Shown here: piece by piece, positions 58,380-64,000 of the stretch
Layout: the number at the start of each line of letters is the position of its first letter
Position numbering within the stretch: the stretch's first letter is position 1
Assembly (NCBI RefSeq): GCF_019703515.2
Contig: NC_059388.1
Location: forward strand, 2,899,479-2,963,478
Direction: 5' to 3'
DNA: 64,000 nt
DNA from: Myxocyprinus asiaticus
Lineage: Eukaryota > Chordata > Actinopteri > Cypriniformes > Catostomidae
Translations under genes and position numbers: made by a program
Notes under the pieces: model-generated
Databases searched by the model: none
Seen by the model: only the letters and a program-made list of their open reading frames with translations
What the model was told of the DNA's origin: nothing

Positions 58380-59267
58380 AGAGATGAGCTGTTTTGTACA
58401 GTAGACTGTGCTGCGGGCCCTTTAAGGGATCAGCAAACGCGTTTAGAAGATCTGCCCGTCTACTGTGTTTGTGAGTTCTGTGACATCAACAAGACACACG
58501 CAGATATGGTGTGTTCTCTCGAGGGATTGACATTAACTAAATAATCATCAAGACTCCCGGGAGATAAAAACAGCAGAGAGAAAGAGAGGTCGTGCTGCTG
58601 ATCGGAGATCTAGTGAATATTTGCAGCAGTTTTCCAGCAGGTGGATTTATAGCACACTATTAGCAGGGTTCATGAAACTTTGCTCCGATTTACGAGCTGG
58701 GTAAGATATTTCTATTTAGATATGAGAAGAATGTATTCAAGAAGGCAACATTTGATTTAAAAAATGTGTCCACAGGACTGACATAATTCATAGATTCATT
58801 TCCATTCTTATAAATAAAGCAATTCATATCACTCGTTGTGTCGCACTAAGCTCGCTGATTTAAATGGGCGGCTATACGTCATAATAACATGTCTCTTGGC
58901 TCTTTGTGTTATTATGTTTAAATGCGTTACAGGAATGTGACCTTCAGTCGATCATTGTAATATCAGGGACACAATATATGTATAGAACATCAGGTCTGGA
59001 TACATTGTAACACATTGTAACACACACACACACACACACACTGAAATGATACATATGGCGAAGTGAATGTGGCTACATGTGTTGTTATGTTGTTGCGTGG
59101 ACGGTCACGAATAGGTGCGTTGATCCGTTCATTAATTTATCTGTTGATCCATTGTTCCATTTATATGTCGATCCTTTTATTATTTAGTCTACTGTGTCAT
59201 TGATTAATTGTTCCATTGATCCACTAATCTGTTGATCCAACAATTAATTTAAATGTTGATCGATTGG

Positions 59268-59325
<58 letters not shown>

Positions 59326-62300
59326 ACGATCAGCCACAATATTAAAACCACCTGCCTAATATTGTGTAGGTCCCCCTCGTGCCCCCAAAACAGCGCCAAC
59401 CCGCTTCTCAGAATAGCATTAGCATTCTGAGATGATATTCTTCTTTCCACAATTTTACAGAGTGGTTATCTGAGTTACCGTAGACTTTGTCAGTTCAAAC
59501 CAGTCTGGCCATTCTCTGTTGACCTCTCTCATCAACAAGGCATTTCTGTCCACAGAACTGCCGCTCACTGGATGTTTTTTGTTTTTGGCACCATTCTGAG
59601 TCAATTCTAGAGACTGTTGTGTGTGAAAATCCCAGGAGATCAGCAGTTACAGAAATACTCAAACCAGCCCATCTGGCACCAACAATTATGCCACGGTCCA
59701 AATCACTGAGATCACATTTTTCCCCCATTCTGATGGTTGATGTGAACATTAACTGAAGCTCCTGACCCGTATCTGCATGATTTTATGCACTGCACTGCTG
59801 CCATACGATTGGATGATTAGATAATCGCATGGATGATTGTTGGTGCCAGACGGGCTGGTTTGAGTATTTCTGTAACTGCTGATCTCCTGGGATTTTCACA
59901 CACAACAGTCTCTAGAATTTACTCCGAATGGTGCCAAAAACAAAAAACATCCAGTGAGCGGCAGTTCTGTGGACCGAAACACCTTGTTGATGAGAGAGGT
60001 CAACAGAGAATGGCCAGAATGGTTCAAACTGACAAAGTCTGCGGTAACTCAGATAACCGCTCTGTACAATTGTTCTAATGTTGTTGCTGATCGGTGTATA
60101 TATGTGTATATATATATATAAAAATCAATTTATTTTTTAATGTACTGATTCATTGATCCATTGATTAATTGTTCCATTGTTTCTTTGATCCACTGAATCA
60201 TTGATCTATTAATTCACCTATCTGTTGATTTGTTGATTAATTTATCTGTAGATTCATTGATCCATTAATAATATATCAATCCATTTTTAATTAGTCTACT
60301 GATTTATGGATCTATTGATTAATTGTTCCATTGATTCATTGATCCTTTGAATCATTGATTAATTTGTTCAATGATCGGCTGATACGTTCATATATTTATC
60401 TGTTCATTTATATAGCGATCACTATTAATTAGTCCACTGAATATATTATCCATTGATTAAATATTCCATTGATACTTTGATCCACTGAATCATTGATCCG
60501 TTGATTCATTTATCTGTTGATTCATTGATCCATTCATATATTGACCTGTTTATTAATTAGTCTACTGATTTATTGAACCATTTATTAATTGTTCCACTGA
60601 TTCCTCCATACACTGAATCATTGATCCTTTGATTCACTGATCTGTTGATCCATTCAGTAATTCATCTGTTGATTCGTTGATCCATTTTTAATATCAGTAA
60701 TTTTTTTAATTAGTCTACTGATTTATTGATCCATTATATATTGATCCATCTATTTTCTATCCCGAGTCACTGATTCATTGATTCATCTGTTGTTCCATTG
60801 ACTCATTTTTTTGTTGAATCATTGATCCAGTTATTATATATTGATCCATCTTTTAATTAGTCTACTGATTCATGGATCCATTGATTAATTGTTCCATTAA
60901 TTCTTTCATCCACTGAAAAATCGATCCATCTTTTCACTGATTTTATGATCCGTTGACTCATTTATCTGTTAATTCAATTATCCATTTATATATCAATCCA
61001 TTTATTAATCAGTCCACTGATTCATTGATCCATGTATTAGTTGTTCCAATGAATCATTGGTCTATTGATTCACTGAACTGTTGATCCGTTGATTCACTTA
61101 CATGTTGATTCATTGATCGATTTATTATATACCGATCCATTTTTTAATTAGTCTGTTGATCAGTTGATTTATTTATCTGTTGGTTCATTGATTTATTTAT
61201 ATATCTATTTGGTTATTAATTAGCATACTGATTCATTGATCCATTGATTGATTGTTCTATTGATTCATTCATCTACTGAATAATTGATCAATTTATCCTT
61301 TGTTCTATTCATTTGTTGATACATTGAATACATAATATCCTTGATCAGTATTCCTGTATGTGTATGTAGGCAGCACCTGTAGTTCTGAACTCTGAATATG
61401 CTTCAGGCAGAACTCCAGTAATTTTTGTATTTGTACAGTATGTTAGTGTGATGTATAGCATTGATTTAAAGGGATAGTTCACCCAAAAGTGAAAATTCTC
61501 TCATCATTTATACACCCTCATGCCATCCCAGATGTGAATGAAACACAAACAAAGATTTTTAGTAGAATAACTCTGCTCTGTAGGTTCATACAATGCAAGT
61601 GAATTGTGGCCAGAACTTATATATACTCCAGTGGTTAAATCCATATCTTCAGAAGTGGTATGATAGGTGTGAGTGAGAAACAGATCAATGTTTAAGTTGT
61701 TTTTTACTATTTATTACTATCCTCCCTGACCAGTAGGTGGCGATATGCACAAAGAATGCGAATTGCCAAAAACAATAGAAGAAGAATGTGAAAGTGGAGT
61801 TTTATAGTAAAAAGGACTTAAATATTGATCTGTTTCTAACCCACTCCTATAATATCACTTCTGAAGATATGGATTAAACCACTGGAATCGTATGGATTAC
61901 TTTTATGCTGCCTTAATATGCTTTTTGGACCTTCAAATCCTAGCCACTTGCATTGTATGGACCTACAGAGCTGAGATAGTCTTCTAAAAATCTCCATTTG
62001 TGTTCAGCAGAAGGAAGAAAGTCATACACATCTGGGATGGCATGAGGGTGAGTAAATGATGAGAGATTTTTTATTTTTGGGTGAACTATCCCTTTATCAT
62101 GAATGGACTGAATACACTGTCTGTCTCACAGATTTCAATGTCCGTTTGCTGTTGAGTCATGATGTATTCTCACAGTCCTACCTCAGTGCTGTTCAGTTAG
62201 AAGTGAATCAGGAAACGTAAGTGATGGTTAGTCATGCAGAGGTGTGGGCAGTATCTGTAGGTTATGTGGGTGGACACATTAAGTTTTACCTTGTGTAGTT

Positions 62301-63847
62301 GACTAGAGACTTTAAGAAAGGTGTTACAAAAAGGAATTGCAAAATAGTGATTTTCAAACAGGTTTCCTGAACACTCGGCATGTCTTCCATTGGTTCGACA
62401 AACAGATAGTCTCGCTCCAAACTCACACCATTGGTTGAACCAATGTTGCTGTGCTGGCAGGGTCATTACACATTGCTTTTTAAAGTAATTAGTAATTCAG
62501 CTGGTTTCCTAAACTACAAAACTCATTGCATGTGAACAATCTAGAACACATTACAAAAGCCATTTATTCTGTACAAATTTCACAATATTTGAAACCCCTG
62601 ATGTACATTATGATGAATTATTTAAAACCTGTTTACGAAAGAAGTGTCATGGCCAAATATTTCATCTTAAGCTCTGTGGGGAAAATCCATACATGGCACT
62701 CATATAATTATTATTATTCCTTATTTTATTTCTATTTTATTTTTGCATTATAATTATTTCATTATACTGTGGTATCTTAATATTGTAAAAATAATAATTA
62801 TATTTATAAATTCCTTCCCTGCCTTTTCATTTAGGATGATTTTATTAATAGTTCATTTCTCACTTGTTCCTGATTGAACTTTAATTAAGGGAACCTGTGC
62901 TCTTTCGTGTCATGAGGGCAAGAGGTGAAAGGAAAGCAGAGAAAGAGTGCATGTTTCTGTACTCTACAGGTGCTACTATTGTTAATGCTGTTTAATTGGG
63001 AGATATTTAATAAAGATGTTTGAATTACACCACATCTTGTAACTTGCGTTATTATTGAGATGCCTATGTCTGGCGGAGACTGAGAAGCTGCTGCCATGAA
63101 CGATAATAAGGACAGTTTCATCTTGCGCTGTTTTCCCTTTGCCTTGTCGTGTCTGAAATGCCACATTAACCGTACAGTACACAAACTTTTCATATTCGCT
63201 ATACCTCTCCCACTTCATCGTTCTTAACCGCTGTATCAAGTTTGTTGTCTTACAACACTGTGCCAGTATTCCCCACACTCCGTGATACCAGTGACAGTGC
63301 TGCTGATGTCTTAAAGGAGCTGCGCGTCTTTTGCAACATTTTCAATCACCGATTGAGTCATAGGACATGAATATCGGCCGATACCGATTGGTGGCTGATC
63401 GATCGGAGCAACCCTATTTCTGTCTTTCCATTTTGCATTTACGTTCATTATAACAGTTTCAGGTTGTTAATTATTTATATCAGCCAATCTTAAAATGTCA
63501 AGTAAATGAAATGGAAGTAAACTCATTTTTCTCCGGCAGGTTGGCAGAGTAACACCTGTGTTCTCTCAGTGTTAGTTCTACCTGTAAATTTCGGTCTTTT
63601 TAAGCCCTAAAACTTTGTTCTACTTTTTTGTTCCTGCAGGACTGCCATACACAATGTTAAGGTAAAGCCTAAAGCTGCGTTTTTGAACATGCTAAAGCGG
63701 CTGGACAAAATACGATTCCGTGGTCCAAAACGAGATGATTTCATGGATCTACCCGAATCCCCCACAGGCTCGGATACTGAATGTAGTGATGACATGCTGG
63801 TGAGACCTCGACCTTCAATACGAGACAATGATGAGCAAAGGGACCCT
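58380..63847 (+). CDS. gramd4: gramd4, first two exons (GRAM domain-containing 4), 5' end of gene
   Basis: GRAMD4 is an ER/mitochondria-associated membrane protein with a coiled coil, membrane segments and a C-terminal GRAM domain, reported as pro-apoptotic downstream of E2F1. Only the N-terminus is here. Exon 2 (63640-63847) follows TTTTTGTTCCTGCAG and ends at CCCT|GTAAGT. It encodes MLKRLDKIRFRGPKRDDFMD from ATG 63689, then the acidic SDTECSDDM and DNDEQRDP, matching the conserved start of vertebrate GRAMD4. The presumed exon 1 (about 58380-58700) ends AGCTGG|GTAAGA. ATG 58672 in exon 1 is in frame through exon 2, giving a possible extension (MKLCSDLRAG...FLN) before the conserved Met. The intron is 4.9 kb. 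The coiled coil, membrane and GRAM exons lie outside the window. Exon 1 start was not determined. Confidence 0.82.
58506..58544 (+). other. Upstream ORF in gramd4 exon 1
   Basis: ATG GTG TGT TCT ... TAA, 12 codons, upstream of the in-frame ATG at 58672. It could dampen translation if the transcript starts upstream of it. Confidence 0.35.
59270..59321. repeat. (TA)n microsatellite
   Basis: About 26 TA units next to the foldback element, consistent with its TA target preference. Confidence 0.95.
59322..60100. mobile_element. Foldback Tc1/mariner derivative
   Basis: Both ends start TATACA(A/C)CGATCAGC and the arms are inverted copies of the same transposase N-terminus. The minus arm (59495-59749) and the plus arm (59833-60078) both encode VGAR(W/R)AGLSISVTADLLG, FSHTTVSRI and QKQKTSSERQFCG. 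The start regions face each other around a 70-100-bp spacer. The helix-turn-helix part only is kept and no DDE domain is present. It could form a long hairpin. Confidence 0.8.
61466..62098. mobile_element. Foldback DNA element (TTAAAGGGATAGTTCACCC ends)
   Basis: Ends TTAAAGGGATAGTTCACCCA and its inverse GGGTGAACTATCCCTTTAT. Long inverted arms pair 61466-61700 with about 61830-62098, for example CAGTGGTTAAATCCATATCT with its inverse near 61868. A very common fish non-autonomous element in gramd4 intron 1. Confidence 0.8.
62970..63412 (-). mobile_element. hAT-like fragment, intron 1
   Basis: On the minus strand it starts TAGGGTTGCTCCGATCGATC and continues with CAGCTTCTCAGTCTCCGCCA, homologous to 21050-21165. 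It ends about 230 bp upstream of gramd4 exon 2. Confidence 0.5.
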
Positions 63848-64000
63848 GTAAGTCATTGCCAACTCTTCACATTTTTTTTTTTAAGGTTGTCTGTAAGTTA
63901 GTGTTCTATAGCAGGGGTTCCCAAAGGTTTTGTCAGCTGAACCCCTTTGACCTAACGATTTACTTGAAGTACATTTTATATCTTGATATGATATAGCCAT

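Larger units (their letters stand above)
59105..61340. repeat. Degenerate minisatellite, about 145-bp higher-order unit, gramd4 intron 1
   Basis: Built from short words ATTGATCCATTGATTAATTG and TTATCTGTTGATTCA. The marker TTAATTAGTCTACTGATT recurs near 60290, 60429, 60553, 60708, 60854, 61008, 61146 and 61215, about 125-155 bp apart except the last. Interrupted by a (TA)n tract and a foldback element at 59270-60100. Confidence 0.8.

Noticed and set aside
62197..62466. 89-codon minus-strand frame in gramd4 intron 1
   Set aside because: No homology recognised and no supporting signals; probably chance.

Overview
This window is vertebrate nuclear DNA, almost certainly from a ray-finned fish and probably a cyprinid or close relative. 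The evidence is AT-rich intergenic sequence, GT/AG introns, fish-type Tc1 and hAT elements, DIRS-like and Gmr1-like retrotransposons, tRNA-headed SINEs and abundant (CA)n, (TA)n and (AAT)n microsatellites. There are no bacterial-style operons. Host coding sequence is sparse: a predicted small two-exon gene at 254-773, a broken relic of the first coding exon of the chromatin gene brd1 at about 9.73-10.62 kb, and the first two exons of gramd4 at about 58.4-63.85 kb, which runs off the right edge.

Layout, left to right. 0-0.8 kb: small predicted gene. 1.8-2.9 kb: non-autonomous hAT element with an 8-bp target-site duplication. 4.7-5.1 kb: LTR fragment with a tRNA-Phe-type primer-binding site. 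5.6-6.8 kb: Tc1 transposon with a frameshifted transposase. 7.8-8.4 kb: tandem repeat of about 140 bp. 9.7-10.6 kb: brd1 relic. 12.2-13.2 kb: candidate TIR element containing an LTR fragment. 14.3-17.1 kb: L1/Tx1-like LINE on the minus strand. 18.4-20.8 kb: repeated family with tRNA-like modules. 21.8-22.2 kb: SINE. 22.4-30.3 kb: near full-length DIRS element on the minus strand, interrupted by a 1.9-kb LTR-like insertion. 30.3-31.3 kb: palindromic repeat. 31.6-35.3 kb: Gmr1-like Gypsy element on the minus strand. 35.5-37.8 kb: decayed I-type LINE. 37.8-38.2 kb: solo LTR. 38.3-39.9 kb: decayed gene-like fragments. 40.9-44.7 kb: second DIRS copy, plus strand, fused to a second copy of the 1.9-kb LTR. 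46.3-48.5 kb: nested TIR elements. 49.5-50.0 kb: tandem repeat split by a solo LTR. 51.8-53.9 kb: SINE split by a third copy of the 1.9-kb LTR. 54.5-55.9 kb: second L1 copy, plus strand. 55.9-56.3 kb: SINE. 56.9-57.2 kb: candidate conserved non-coding block. 58.4-64 kb: gramd4 exon 1, an intron holding a minisatellite and two foldback elements, and exon 2.

All large open frames between 22 and 55 kb belong to retroelements, and each is damaged by stops, frameshifts or deletions. No antiviral, toxin or biosynthetic system was found. The most informative signals are the brd1 relic near gramd4 (both are on human 22q13), the integrase-before-RT order of the Gypsy element, the DIRS terminal architecture, and several nested insertions whose target-site duplications give a relative order of events.
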